In this document: piece by piece, positions 22,035 through 34,900 of the stretch
Position numbering within the stretch: position 1 is the stretch's first letter
Layout: each line of letters begins with the position of its first letter
Assembly: GCA_905221605.1 (NCBI GenBank)
Contig: CAJNDS010002773.1
Span: forward strand, 198,367 to 262,366
From: Symbiodinium natans
Taxonomy: Eukaryota; Sar; Dinophyceae; Suessiales; Symbiodiniaceae
Direction: 5' to 3'
Length of the DNA: 64,000 nucleotides
Made by a program: the position numbers and the translations under genes
Notes under the pieces: generated by a model
Seen by the model: the letters and a program-made list of their open reading frames with translations, nothing else
What the model was told of the DNA's origin: nothing
Database searches by the model: none

Positions 22035-22142
22035 AGGGATTGTAGTACCCCTACTATGATCATCCCTATTCAGGACTGTCAGTATAGTAGGGATTCTCGT
22101 ATCCCCCCTATGATAATCCCTATGAAGGGACTGTTAGTATAT
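22035..22142. repeat. Two-unit 54-bp direct repeat
   Basis: Units at 22035-22088 and 22089-22142 begin AGGGATT and share CCCCTA(C/T)TATGAT, ATCCCTAT and GGGACTGT. Divergence is roughly one fifth. It is A/T-richer than the surroundings and resembles a relic of a small dispersed element. Confidence 0.6.
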
Positions 22143-25100
22143 AAGAACATCCTAAGAAATGACAGGCACTGTGGATGACCAGCCTCTTGTTTAACCCCTA
22201 CCAACACTTTAGCCATGTGATGGCCTTCCTCCCTAAAGCCATCCGAACCTGCCTGAGTGGGCGACCGGCATCTTCAGCCGATCCGATATGAAACTCAGGA
22301 GCACGATCCGAGAAAAGCATCAAAAGCAAGAAGGAAGCATCACAGCGTTACGTCAACCCCTGCCGCATCGCCTCGTACAGCTCCCACCGGGAATTGAGCC
22401 ACGCAGAGAACATGGACATTGCGCAAGCTCAAGTAGCGGTAGCGGACCTGCAGTATACGTATGTGATGAATCGCGCTGTGCTCAACCGATCAACTACAGT
22501 ATATCAAGGTTCAGGCTTCAAGCTTAGCATAGGGTTCGTGGTGATCATGGTGCTGCCGAACTGCCGCTAGTGCTTCATGGTTGGGGGGTTGAGCTCAAGT
22601 TTCGGGATCGGAAGTAGGGTTCAAGGTTGTTACGTAGTTTCTTGGCTTGGGACAAGGTGGGGCGATGCAGAGTTCGATCATGGCACCTCGTTCCCTGGCA
22701 AAGGCTGCAGCGGCAAAAACATTGCGAAGCGACATGTGCCCAATCTTCTGAGAGCAATTTTCTGCCCTCTGCTGGCTCCTGAAATCACTTAAACCCCTAA
22801 ACCCAAAATGGCAAGCAGGGATGAATAGTCAGAGAAAGAGAGAGGGAGGGAGAAGGAGGGAGAAGGAGAGGGAGGATAGGGGGGGCGGGGGGTGGGGAGG
22901 AGGGCGGAGAGGTGACCCTAAACCCTAAGCCCTAAACCCTAGACCCTAGACCCTGGACCCTAAACCCTACATGCTAGACCCACGCACATCTGCGCAGCCA
23001 ATTTTTTTTAAGTCGCCGTGCGAGCCAAGCGCTCGCAACGTGACGGCCATGCCCGTGCCTGCTGATGAACGAGCCCCTGAACCCTATAAACCCTAAGCCC
23101 TCAGAAGGTGTAAACCCGATAAACCCAATAAACCCAACAAACCCAGTAAACCCTAAACCCCATAACCCTAGAAACCCTATACCCTATAATTCTTGAGCTC
23201 TCTAAAGCCCGAAACCTTATAAATCCCATAAACACTAAACCCTATAAACCCAAAAACCTATTAACCCTAAAACCTAAGGTTGAGGTCTGCAGGGCTCCCC
23301 CCAAGGGCTGAGCCTCTACACAGGCTTCTTGGTGAAGCTTGCGGGGACATGACAACATCAACATCCAAGATGTCGAGAACCGACACTTCTCGGAAAGCTG
23401 AGGTTCGGGAGCCACCCAGACGATGCGTCACCAGCCAACCCGCCCCCTTAAGGCTAAGTAGCCCGGGTCTTTTGAGGCATCGGTTGAGGGGAATGTTAGC
23501 ATCAGGGCCCCCTAAACCCTCAACCCTAAACCCCAAACCCTAAACCTCATGAGGGGAAAGGGAGTAGGAGAGAGCCTCATTCTACCAGCAGATCCGGGCA
23601 CACTTCGGCCGAATTCGGCTTTCTGTACGCATGCCCTGGACACTTGGCATCCCTAATTACACACAGATGCTCGCACCTTATTCGTAGGGCTTAGTGGGCA
23701 ATTTTTCGGGGGCTTACTAGTACTCGGGGGAGGGGACTCATGAGGTTTCAGACGTCAGGGCTTTGTAGATTTCGTGCTCACCGAGCTCCAGCGAAGAACC
23801 GGAACAGACGTGGTGTCGATCGACCCTAAACCCTAAAGCCGTGAAACCCTAAAACCCTAAAACCCTAAAACCCCAAAACCCCAAAACCCTCCAAACCCTA
23901 AAGCCCCAAAACCCTAAAACCCCACTCTGTGCTCAAGTCTCCACGGCATGAAAGCCACTTTAAATTGGCATCTCGGGCTCCTGGAGGTCCGATCCAAGGC
24001 CCCCCCCCAGGACCAGGGTTGGCCAGTCAGCTTCGTAGACATCCCTCAGCCCCAAACCCTAAACCCTAAGCCCTAAACCCCAAACCCCAAACCCCAAACC
24101 CTAAACCCTAAACCCCCCCAATGGGGGAAGTTGAGGATGGTTTAAGGAGTTTAGGCGAGGGAGCTGAGCCTAAACCCTAAACGGGAGCTGAGGTTTTTGT
24201 CTGTTTCCGGGGTCCGGGGAACCTGAGCTACCCTTCAACCCTCAGCCCATCACCTCCCAATCTTGCGCTCGGAGGGGGGGGATGGATGAGGTCAGAGGGC
24301 CTGGAGCTTAGACCACCACTGCAGAGGGTTCCGAGGTTGTAGCTGCAGGCCTCAGTGTTCCGAGCGTGGGGCAATCAGGGCTCCAGGCAGTTAGAGGGCT
24401 TCTTGGGCTTCGGGCTTGAGGCGGAACCTCTACTGCAACAAAGGTTTAGGGTTTAGGGTTTAGGGTTTAGGGTTTCTGGTTTAGGGTTTAGGGAAGGTGT
24501 AGACGGTGTAGAGGACAGAAATTTTTTTGCTAGGTTCAGATGAGCGCGGCCAAGGGGATCCGCCACTGGGCTGCAAGCTTCCAAGTCGAAACCCTCAGCA
24601 AACCTTTACAGAGTTGTAGGGCTCTTAAGGGAGTTTTTTTTTTTTTTTTTTTTTTTTTGGGGGGGGGGGGGGGGGACCTGTGGATCCTTTAAGGGAGCTT
24701 AGGGAGCCTTAGGGAGCAGGGAGTAGTGGGGAGTATACCCCCCCCTTCCGCCTTTCAGAACTCATAGCAGGGTCGTCAGCCGCAGACTTCAGGAAGTCGT
24801 GGGTGAGAGAAGAGAGGGAACGGGCGCAAATTGGAAGAGATCTCTTCAGGACCAACACAGCACCAAAACAGCCCTTCAGCCCTAAACCCTTGGCCCTACA
24901 AAAGCGTCCCCCAAAAAGCCCCGAAAGCCCGACGCGATCCCTTAGGTCCTCACGGGCTGGGCGGCTCGTCTCCCAGGCCCGGCCCGATGCACTTGCTGTA
25001 CTTGCCTGTCTCAGAACCCCATGGGTTTAGGGTTTAGGGTTTAGGGTTTAGAGTTTAGGGTTTAGGGTTTAGGATGATAAATGCGGGCTTCCGGTTTGTA

Positions 25101-25418
25101 AGGATTATAGTATTTGAGGGAATAGTGGAGGTACCCCTATTGTGGGACTCAACAAGATATTGTCATATTATAATACAATGCTATGAAAAAAACACATACT
25201 GTATAGGGAGAGAATACTGTTTTCGGAAGAGAGCCGGCCAAAGCAAGAAGCCAAACTCTCTTCGAGTAAAGAAAGCCTTGTCTTGTCAGCTCTAAGGTCC
25301 TGTTTTGTGCGCTCTCGAAATAGTCACCTTGAGCACCAGCTTTCTCAGCTGGGAGCTTACACAGCCTCAGCACGCTGATCCCCAAAACTAAATCTGCACA
25401 CCAAGCCTAGCTAGGCAC

Positions 25419-25420
<2 letters not shown>

Positions 25421-25457
<37 letters not shown>

Positions 25458-25502
25458 CTCTTTTCATTCCGTCACGGCCGCGACGGCCAAGTGGTTCGTT
25501 CT

Positions 25503-25546
<44 letters not shown>

Positions 25547-25555
25547 CTCTCTCTT
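25421..25555. repeat. CT dinucleotide microsatellite, two blocks
   Basis: (CT)n at about 25421-25455 and 25500-25553, with a short unique spacer. It is pyrimidine-rich on the plus strand. Confidence 0.9.
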
Positions 25556-26731
25556 CTTTTTGAAATACGAGGCACCCAGAGACCAACTCGGGGGTTGGTC
25601 GGGCGCAGGAAGGAGTGTTTGAGACCCCCAGAAGCCCCCCTGAAACCCAGCTGAATACCGCGACACCCCCAACCCTAAACCATAACACCCAAATACCCTA
25701 ACACCCTAAAGCCCTAAAAACCCCAAAGCCCTAAACCCCTAGGACCCCAAAACCCTAAAACTCCAAACTCTTTCATGTCCAGGTCGCCCAAGCAGTGCGA
25801 CGTGTAGTTTGTGAGCCAGCACTGCGTGCACTCGATGGGGTCCCACCTGACACGGCTCAAAATAAATTGAAATGGGGAATGGGGTGGCCTGACATTGGGG
25901 TTTATAGGGGGTGTAGGGTTTGGGGGGGTTTAAGGTTTAGGGGGTTTAGGGTTTAGGGTTTAGGGTACTGCTTCCACCTTCTTGGGCCGCTCAACGCAGT
26001 CTCTTCGGCCAAGCGTCCAGTGCAAGCACTGCGCCACACAGGCCGGCCAGGTTGTGGCCCAGCACACGGCGCCATCCTCGAACCCCCCCTAAACCCGAAA
26101 CCCGAAACCCCAAACCCTAATCCCCAAACCCTAATCCCCAAACCCTAAACCCCAAACACTAAACCCTAAACTATACCATAGAACCCTCGGCCCCAAACCG
26201 CAAAAAATCCGTGATCGTGGGTTTCATGAGCGTTTCAGGCAAAGCCCTTAAAATTAAAGCTTCCCCCCCGGACCGGTACCATGACAGCACAGCGCGACGG
26301 GTGGTCAAGCCCAATTGTCTCCAAGATCCGGTTTTGGGCTTTTTGGGGTGGCCTTGGGGTGTGGCCTTGGGGTGGCTTTGTTTTTTTTTGGGGGGGGTGG
26401 TTTTGGCGGGTTTTGGGTTCCGATGCGCGCGTTGCTCAAGCTTTTAAGGTCTCAGCCTCCTCAGTGAAATCGCACTTCACACCACTGCCGAGGAGCCGTG
26501 ATACAGTTGTGGCAGATGGACACGGAGTCCTTGCGACTGGAGAAGCAAAGCCCGAGGCCCTACACCGCAGTCGGAGTTGGGGGCTTTCTGGGCTTTTAGG
26601 CGCATATGGCGGGGGCCCTCTGAAAGCGTCAGCTTGGGAACTGCGACACAGCTTCTAGGAGCAGCCGAAGGAAGAAACATAGCAGCACGGTTAAGCCTGA
26701 CGGTACTGCAATTCCATAGTTGCTCCGTCGT

Positions 26732-26938
26732 TTACAACTTGTCACGCACGTCACATACTTTGATGATGGGTTGCAAGTCGAAGACATGCCCAAAGGCCCC
26801 GAGCAAAGGCAAGCTAAGCTTTTCGCATTCCTGCCGCAGATGCATAAGTCTTCGACAAGCACCCCGTTCAGAAGGGATAGCAATCTTATGCAATAGCTCG
26901 CCAAGCAGAATTGCACAATCACGCCACGCTGCTCGTTG
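26732..26938 (-). CDS. Candidate terminal exon, unknown protein
   Basis: An open frame of about 69 codons ending in TAA at 26732, with an ordinary globular composition (for example AWRDCAILLGELLHKIAIPS). It begins just after an in-frame stop near 26950 and has no proper ATG, so it would have to be a 3' exon. No family recognised. It is listed because its composition differs clearly from the repeat-derived frames around it. Confidence 0.25.
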   Translation of the reverse strand, partial: QRAAWRDCAILLGELLHKIAIPSERGACRRLMHLRQECEKLSLPLLGAFGHVFDLQPIIKVCDVRDKL

Positions 26939-26967
26939 CAAAGTTCAAGGAGGTGGCTCAACAATCT

Positions 26968-27016
26968 AAGCGCCTAGGGTTTAGGGTTTAGGGTTTAGGG
27001 TTTGGGGTTTAGGGGG
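26968..27016. repeat. TTTAGGG telomere-like array
   Basis: About six units of TTTAGGG/TTTGGGG between unique flanks. Confidence 0.8.
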
Positions 27017-27460
27017 CTTTGAGCCGCAGGTGTCGAGATGCAATTCTTCGGTCTGTTCAGGGAACGGTGCGACCTGAGGACCTGCTTTCGGGGCTTCTAT
27101 CCTGAACCTGGACCCCTAGCAAAGATTATGATTTTTGCTGTTTCTTGGGAACTATAGTGCCCAAAACTTTAAAAAACACTTCCAAGTTCCCCCACATGAG
27201 GGGTCCCGTTTCGCGCAGCTGGCTGAGTGGAAGGCATGGATATAATGAACTCGTGTACGTGTATACACATGGCGTTCTGAGTTGGGTGCACTTCAAGAGC
27301 CTGACTGGAGACACTCGGACCATGTGGCTCTCGGCGATCGTTTCTAACTCTTCGCAAAACAGAACGACAGGGTTTGAAGAATATCTGGGAAATGTCGATG
27401 TCATGTCGCACTGGGGAGTTTGCTTTTAAAGGTCCCTCCTCTTCAGTGCTCTACTTGCCT

Positions 27461-27997
27461 CAGACCGCAGCCCTCAATGCGTGAGCCCTTTGGCTCACGG
27501 CAGTGCCACGTACAGGCCAAACAATTTGACATGGGAGAGTTCTCACAGCCGCCAAACCCGAGTGAGAGGGCTGTTGGAAAATCGGGTATCGCACCATTCT
27601 TAAAAGTCTCCGAGCATGCGCTGAGGGGCACATGGTCTAAGGATGTGAAAGGTTTACGCCATGTGCCATGATGGCCTCCTACAATGTCCTACAAAACTGC
27701 AGCGGTCAGTCAGTGTCCTGGGTGTCTTGACGCTACCTGCCGTGTCTTTGCTCGCCTCGACTTGCTGTATGTTTGCGAAGGGAAAGAGAGCTGCACGCTC
27801 TGGCTCCGAGATCCTCAGACCGCAGCCCTCAATACGCGAGTTCTGCGAAGCTTTTGGCCTTTGGCTCACAGCATTGCCACGTACCGGCCAAACAATTTGA
27901 CATGGGAGACTTCTCACAGCCGCCAAACCCGAGTGAAGGTTGTCAGCATTCAACTCACCGATGATTTCTCTCAGGGCTGTTGGGAAATCGGGTATCA
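27461..27997. repeat. Local direct duplication (27461-27592 and 27816-27997)
   Basis: Both copies begin CAGACCGCAGCCCTCAAT and end ATCGGGTATC. They share GGCCAAACAATTTGACATGG and the following CACAGCCGCCAAACCCGAGT. The second copy has two extra inserts (about 15 and 37 bp). No coding frame is conserved between them. Confidence 0.75.
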
Positions 27998-28170
27998 GCG
28001 AAGAGACCTTGATTGAGTGAGATAGCTAGCAAAAAAAATCCGGAGAACCTTTCAGCATTTGAGGTGGGCACTGTACAGGAAGATACGCGGAGAAGTCCCG
28101 CAAACAGCACCCTTTGCGTGACGGGGATGAAAGGCCCGCGACCCTCAAGATGCCCATATCCTTCGATTTC

Positions 28171-29835
28171 TCACAAAGAATCCGAGCCCTGAATCGTCAT
28201 GAGCTTCTTCTTCAGCTGCTCCAGCTCTTTCTCCTTCTGCTCCACAAGATCCCTGAGCCGAGCTTGATCTGGCAGCTTGTCTTCCACAAACTGCTTCAAC
28301 TCCATCTTCGTCGTCTCGACTTCATTCATCTTCTGTTGCACGAAGCGCTTGAGCTCTTCCACTTGGCTGTTGTCTTCAAGCTGCCTCAGCCTTCTCTCCA
28401 CTCGCGCCGCAAGCTCCATCGTCTGTGCCTGTCCTTTCTCTGCAGCCTGTTTCAGCTCCTGCATGTTTTCTTGCTGCTGCGTCACGCGCTGCTGAAGCTC
28501 CTGAATCCTCTCTTGCTGCTGGCCGATCAGCTTCTTTTGGTCGTCTCTCTCCTTCATATCCGCAAATTCAGCCATGAGCTTCTTCAATTCCGCCAGCTTC
28601 TCCTGTACCTCAAACCCTTCCTTGGGGATCCACTGCTCTTCATCCGTGCTCTGGACATCGTCGAGATGCGCGATGAACACGATGCATGTGGCATCCTTCA
28701 CAAACTCCAAGAGGTCGGGTGAGTACATCAAGATGACTGGGAGCAAGAAGAATATTGTACGGGCAAAAGCCTCGTTCGCCAGCCATGACATAAAGCAGCG
28801 CGCTCTTGCAAAATGGTGACGCCGTTGGAAGCCCTCTTCACAGAAGTAAGGTCTCCAGAAGGGCTCCCATTCGGCTGCCAGGAAAGATGGCTCACGCAGC
28901 CGCAACACAATACCGACAATTGAGCCACAGACGTACATGAAAAACTGCTGCTCTGTGATTTCCTCTTCAATAAGTTTCTCTTGGTGGTAAACAGTCAGCA
29001 GAAGAAACATGTACAACATCACCTGGAGCACAAAAACTGTTAGGCACTCAATCACATTCCCCACATGAAGGTCCGTGTACACAGACACTGGCTGCAGATG
29101 TTTGCGCTTTGCCTCCGCTTGCACCTTGGGCTTGTGCCGCAGGAATACCACGGTACCTTGGTATAAGCTGTAGCAGAATGCCTCCACGACTGCAATGGCT
29201 GGAGAATACTTCAGGGTGCTGTGGAGGAGGACGAACAAGGCAGCACTCTCCCAAAGAGAGCTCAATGTCAATACCAGCTTTGTAATCTGCACTAGACCAT
29301 GCTCCGCCAATTCCTTCTGCATGTCTTGCGCGCTCCGCCTATAGAAGATGCCTCTTAAGCAGACAGCACAATATCCCAGCAAGCATGCTGCACACGGGGT
29401 TGTGCCCAGCAACACGAGTCCAATGATGGTTTGCTGGTCATTGATCCAGTCATCCCGACTAAAGCTCGACAATGAGGCGGCCAGCCACAAAGACTCGAAG
29501 TTCTCGAAGCTCCAGGCTGAGTCCGCAGCCATGTCCTCCTCCTCAGTGAGCGTTGATGTCGTGGATGTGGCCGATGACATTGCCGCGGTCCACGATGTAC
29601 TCGAGGTCCACGATGTACTCGAGGTCCACGACGTAGTTGAGGTCCACGACGTAGTCATGGTCACGGTTGTGTCATTATCATTGGTCATGGTCACGGCTGT
29701 GTCACTGTCATTGGCCATGGTCCCGGTTGTGTCATTCTCATCGGTGTCATTGGCAGGCTTACCAACAAACAGAGCTGTTGAAGCGATGGAAGTGGTATGG
29801 CATGCGCAATGAATGGCAAACACGAGAAGGAGCAT
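28171..29835 (-). CDS. Membrane protein with Thr/Ser-rich ectodomain and C-terminal coiled coil
   Basis: 554 residues from the ATG at 29835, ending at 28171. Residues 1-19 form a signal peptide or first membrane segment. Residues 25-98 are Asn/Asp/Thr-rich then built from TSWTSS repeats, encoded by 18-bp and 30-bp tandem DNA repeats at about 29591-29745. Hydrophobic segments follow at about 136-160, 182-205, 212-233, 261-284, 297-312 and 357-392. Residues 405-548 are a long Glu/Gln/Lys heptad-type coiled coil. The architecture suggests a multi-pass membrane protein with an exposed O-glycosylatable N-terminus and a cytoplasmic oligomerising tail. I do not recognise the family. The continuous frame and low-error composition make it a convincing gene. 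Confidence 0.8.
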   Translation of the reverse strand: MLLLVFAIHCACHTTSIASTALFVGKPANDTDENDTTGTMANDSDTAVTMTNDNDTTVTMTTSWTSTTSWTSSTSWTSSTSWTAAMSSATSTTSTLTEEEDMAADSAWSFENFESLWLAASLSSFSRDDWINDQQTIIGLVLLGTTPCAACLLGYCAVCLRGIFYRRSAQDMQKELAEHGLVQITKLVLTLSSLWESAALFVLLHSTLKYSPAIAVVEAFCYSLYQGTVVFLRHKPKVQAEAKRKHLQPVSVYTDLHVGNVIECLTVFVLQVMLYMFLLLTVYHQEKLIEEEITEQQFFMYVCGSIVGIVLRLREPSFLAAEWEPFWRPYFCEEGFQRRHHFARARCFMSWLANEAFARTIFFLLPVILMYSPDLLEFVKDATCIVFIAHLDDVQSTDEEQWIPKEGFEVQEKLAELKKLMAEFADMKERDDQKKLIGQQQERIQELQQRVTQQQENMQELKQAAEKGQAQTMELAARVERRLRQLEDNSQVEELKRFVQQKMNEVETTKMELKQFVEDKLPDQARLRDLVEQKEKELEQLKKKLMTIQGSDSL

Positions 29836-30149
29836 GGCGCACAGAGTATGTAGATGCAGCTCGGACGTGCAGGCTCTTCCTGCAACTTGATCCCGACATC
29901 ATGAAAAACCCAGGAGGCACAAACACTTTATAGCCCCCTTGCTGACATAATATACAGGTGGCACAAGTCATGCTGCAAGATGCCGGGCCCCAAGAAGCCC
30001 ACGAAACCAAGGGCCCTTCTTAATCGTATACTTGCCTTCTTTCAGTGGGCACCCCACCAAATTCAACATGGCCCTATAATCGGCAAGATGCCCGTTCAGT
30101 GTATGAACCCCACTTCCCAAAGATTTCAGGAGCCATACATGTGAGGGAG

Positions 30150-30234
30150 GGGATATATATATATATATACACATACACATACATATGTATATATGTACAT
30201 ATATATATGTATATATATATATATGTATGTATAC

Positions 30235-30267
<33 letters not shown>

Positions 30268-30276
30268 GATATGTAT

Positions 30277-30308
<32 letters not shown>

Positions 30309-30381
30309 TGTATATGTATATATATATGTGTATATATATATATGTATATGTGTATGTGTATGTGTATGTGTATGTGTAAAA

Positions 30382-30419
<38 letters not shown>

Positions 30420-30490
30420 CTATGTATATGTATATGTATATGTATATATATATATATACATATACATGTATATATAGATATACATATATA
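30150..30490. repeat. TA/TATATG microsatellite
   Basis: About 340 bp of TATATG, TATGTG and TA repeats, including a run of GTATAT(G) hexamers at 30350-30440. Frames here are Tyr/Ile repeats and not genes. Confidence 0.95.
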
Positions 30491-31898
30491 TTCCTAAACA
30501 AAGGGGTCTGGGGCTGGGGCCTTTCGGGCTTGGGGTTTTCGGAGGCCTGGTCGCGTTGAGCGAGGCCATTTCTCTTGATTTAACTCTACACCCAGCCGCC
30601 AGCGAAAACAGGGTTTTGGCCTTTAGGACTTGGGTTTTTGGGTTTTTTGTGGGTTCAGAGTCCTTGCCTGAGACTCTATTTCCCTACAGTTTAGTAGAAA
30701 CTACCCCTTTAATTATCTAGAAGGAAACGCCCATTAATCTTCCCAGGTAGGGCTTAGGGCCACAGCAGTGTGTCAAACAGCTTGCCGAGGCGCCTGTGGG
30801 CACAAACTCTTGGCCTCCTGCGCGGACGAGGCTTTGGGGGCACCCGAGACTTCTGAACTGCAAACCCCTTAAACCCCAAACCCTGAACCACAAACCCCCC
30901 CCCAAAAAAAAAAGAAAAAAAAACACCAAAACCCCATGAAACCCCAAATCCCCAAACCCGAAACTCCATGAAGTGGTCAGGCTTCTGGGGGCTTGGGATC
31001 TCACCTCTGCTTTGAGGGTTTAGGGTTTAGGGTTCAGGTGTTTTAGGGATTTTGGGGGTTAGGCGTTCAGGGTTATGATGCGTCTTGCAGACGAAGCCTC
31101 GCAGCAGCAGACCGAAACCCTAAAGATGGACGCCAACGGCCCGTGGTAGTCCTTCGCACACTGGGAGGTCATGCATTTCGCGCACTGGGCCCCGACCTCC
31201 ATGTCTGTGATGTTGAAATGCTGGCCTGGGTTTTAGCTTGAAGGCTTCTAAGGGTTTCAAGGGCTTAGGGCAGCCCGGCATCTCCTAAGAACCCCCCCCC
31301 CCCCCCCCAAAAAAAAAAAAGAAACAACTCCAAGTGCGTACAATTATACCAAGAGGGCCCAAAAGCCTACAGACCTACTCTAAGTCTTGTAAACCCCAAG
31401 CCCCAGATTCACCCGCAACTACAGCGTGGGCTAATTGGAGCCTTTGCTGCGCCTGCACACGGAGTCTCCCGTGACTAGTTTGCAAACCCTAAACCCTAAA
31501 CCCTAAACCCTGAACCCTAAACCCCTAAACCCTAAACGAGGCGCCGCTGGGCAACTTCATCAGTGAAAGGAAACTGCACCTTGAGCCCTTGGCTCAAAAC
31601 GCCAATGCCCGCCCCCCGAAAGTGTCCCCAGGTATCCCACGAGCATGGGGCTGCTGTGGGTTTCAGGTTGAAGGCTGTTGGCTCAGTCAGCGCTGCACTT
31701 GAAGGAACTTCAGGGGCTGAACTTTCTGTACTTCAGGCCTAGGGCACAGGGTCCCTCACAAGGTCTCCGCTTTGCCCCCCCAAGGTTTCCCGTTGAAAGT
31801 GCGTTCTGGGCGGCAGGTCTCTTGGCAGTCGGCTTTGCAGAGGCAGAGGAGGTCGTTCTTGGCGCAGGCCGCCTCACGCAGAGCGGCCCGACACTGAC

Positions 31899-31931
<33 letters not shown>

Positions 31932-34900
31932 TCACGGGAACACAATAAACCAAGACAACCTGCCAGATTTCATGCCCGAACACAAAACCTGCACAAAGGA
32001 GCCCCTAAAGCCCTTAAAGAGACCGCCCTCAAATTCAAACCTGGAAGCACCTCCATGATGTTTTTTGCGGGACCCGTCGGACTCCGCGCCTTGGGATCCG
32101 AGGAGTGGTCGCAACCCTGAGAGGGCTTCGAAGGCTTCGGAAGGCTTCGGAAGGGGCCTCCACCCAGCACCTGCCTGAATTCGAAACCGGCTTAGAGGTT
32201 TTGAGGGCCCCACCATGACAAGGAGCCCTTGTGTAGCATTTTGCGTGCAGAAGATGCACCACTTGAGGCAAAGGGCCCACACCACACAAAGCACCTTTCA
32301 TAACCCTAAACCCTACAAACCGGCTTGCAAGAGGCAGAGGCCGGACATCGCGTCATGCCCCTCACATATCTCGCTCCTCCTGTGTGAGCAGGGTTGCCTT
32401 GCTGGGGCGGTCCCCAGAATCAGAATTGTAGCGTTTGGGATCTGCTAGGGGGCACCCCTGTTTCCATAACCCTCTCTAAGCCCTCAATGAAGTGCACCTG
32501 CAGAAATGCCGCCAGCAAAGCGGACAGGAAGTAGTGATGCCAAGGCCAGCCATGGCCTTCGAGGTTGCAAGCGCTGTGAGATCTTCGAGGGAGACTTTAG
32601 GGGTGTTCAGGAGCTTTTGCTGATGGCCTTGGGATTTACGAGCTGCACCTCTTGTCTCCAGGTGTTCTACGAACCTTAACATGAACATGCGTCCGAAGCC
32701 GGCCTAGAAACCCACCCTGTAATTATTGCGTACAGCCCGTAACCCTGAACCCCGAAAACTGGTCCACTCTCCTGCCAAGAACAATTTCGGGGACCGGCAA
32801 GGTTCAGGGTCAGTCGTGGTTGAACATCCACGTGCACATTTGCCAAACTCACCGGAATGCGTCCGTCATGCTTCGCAATGGATGCGAGGTGGTACAGTTG
32901 GGAGCGCCGAGGGGCTCGAAACCTGCGCCCCCACGCTCGGCAGCAATGGCAAAAGCTTCACTGTACAAAAATGCTCCCACACACATACACACACACACAC
33001 ACACCTCATGCAAACATGCGCTCTAACATGACACTGACCCTCGTGTCATGATGCCTCTGATGTGCTGTGCCCCAACGTCCCCAACGTCTACCCTTCCAGC
33101 TTTGGGCCTGCACGCCACAAGCTGCGCGACTATTGCGATGCACTCGGGCAACCTCTTACATCCTCTCTTCTTCAGCTGCAGGCCGTGTGTAAGTGCTGGC
33201 TTTCTTGCTTGAACAGTTTCCGGCATGCTCAAGAGGATGGCGGAGATCTCCACCACAAGCCCTGCAACATCCCTGGGGGTTTCGAAGCTTGCTGATACGA
33301 GCGAAGCGTGGCAGATCTTGAGCAAGCGACTGGTTCATTCTTACCGGGTATTCTGGCCATGAGCATACCGTACACCATCTCGGGCAACTTCAAATGACCC
33401 AGGGATGACATGAGTAGTACCCTAAAACCCTAAACCCTAAACCCTAAACCCTAAAACCCTAAACCCTGAGCCCTAAAGTAAGTACTACTATATGGAGCTC
33501 CAAGTAGCTTATTCCCAAACACCCAGAGCAGAGAGAAGCCCCTCCAACCCACAGGCAGGGAGACTCTGACTGCCTTCCTTAACCCAAGGCCCTTAAAACG
33601 ACTTAAAACCTGGTTTAGGGTTTAGGGTTTAGGGTTTAGGTTTAGGGTTAGGGTTTATAAGGTTTAGGGTTTAGGGTTCAAGGTTGACAGTAGCTTTCCC
33701 GTTCGTTAGCTGAAATCTTCAGCAAGAAGCCGCCTTCCAGGGCTCCAAAACGAGACAAATTGCCCCACACCCCTTGGCACACGACTCAAAACCTCGCTGT
33801 TGCGCCCCACTTTCGAGAACCTTATCTCTGCAAGAAAAAGCTAGAAGGCTGCGTCAGCTAAGCTAAGCTTACAGCCCTCCTTCAATTTTGTGCTGGTTGT
33901 ACACATCCAGGGAAGCCTGTGACCTTGAGCAATCCCTAAGCCCTAAGTTCAATTTTTGCACCAAAACCTATGACCTCAAACCACTGAAGCCCAAGCATCA
34001 CCCCCTGAGCATCAGGAAACCAGAAAATACCCAGGTATATGTGAATGGAACAGCTGCGATGGCTCGCGCACTCCTCCGAACTCCCAAGCTCCCCCCGCGT
34101 TGTGCGCCCGAGGGGTTTCGGGGGGTTTGTTTTTGCCCGGAGCATCCTGCCACTTGCAAGAAGCATGCACGCGGGGTCTCGCACCAGTGTCCATCCGGCC
34201 TCCTATGTGAGAAAAAAAAGGAGAAGGCGAAGTCTCTATTTGCGCCCCCATCTGCCCCTGCGTCGTTCCTCTGCATACTCTTTCGGGCTTGTCTGGAGCG
34301 CCGGCTTGCCGTACGACACGTCCATTCGGAGAGCATACTTCAGTCCAGACGTCACCATCCCAGCCGCGATGGTACCGCTCATGATCAAAGATGATGGCCC
34401 CACCGGCAGTAGGTTCAATAGGAACCAGGCGATCCGATATGAAGGTGGTTCGACCCCCACTGAAGCCTGCATCAAGTAGACTTGCAAAGTCAGGTAGCTC
34501 CGACCTGCCTCATCTCGTGAGCGCAGTCCGTATGATCAGCGTGGTGCATCCCAGGGGTGTATTTCAGAAGCGGAGTCGCCTGTTCAGACCCACAAGCTGG
34601 TTCCCAGATCCTTTGGGATATTCCTTGGGAAGCACTGCCGCCAGGCGGCGCGTAAGCGCCATGGCGACGAGAGGTGCATCCAACAAGCAGCGATAGCAAA
34701 GCGGGCAAAAGGGTTGAAACCGCGAGAACCTGGCATCTTCAAAGCCAACATGATGAAGTCCTTTCTATGGCATGATGTGTATATATACACATAGATTACG
34801 CACATGTATGTAATTGTATACCATGAGATGTTCACCAAACCCAAAGACCTAAATCTGAGATCCTAAATCCTAAGCCCGCTCTGACCTCCCGCCTGCCAAC

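Larger units (their letters stand above)
19472..26731. other. Gene desert dominated by degenerate telomere-like repeats
   Basis: No supported gene in 7 kb. TTTAGGG- or CCCTAAA-derived text recurs at about 20280-20350, 20720-20860, 21220-21600, 21880-21950, 22915-22975, 23080-23280, 23510-23550, 23820-23920, 24045-24115, 24435-24495, 25023-25072, 25675-25770, 25900-25965 and 26090-26180. Homopolymer blocks occur (poly-T then poly-G at 24634-24676). Short open frames are composed of repeat-derived residues. Confidence 0.6.

Noticed and set aside
30160-30500. Open frames rich in Tyr and Ile
   Set aside because: Translations of a TA/TATATG microsatellite.
31581-31610. GAGCC...GGCTCAA palindrome near 31585 as a spliced-leader relic
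   Set aside because: The AT-rich Sm-type centre is missing; it is only a short inverted repeat.
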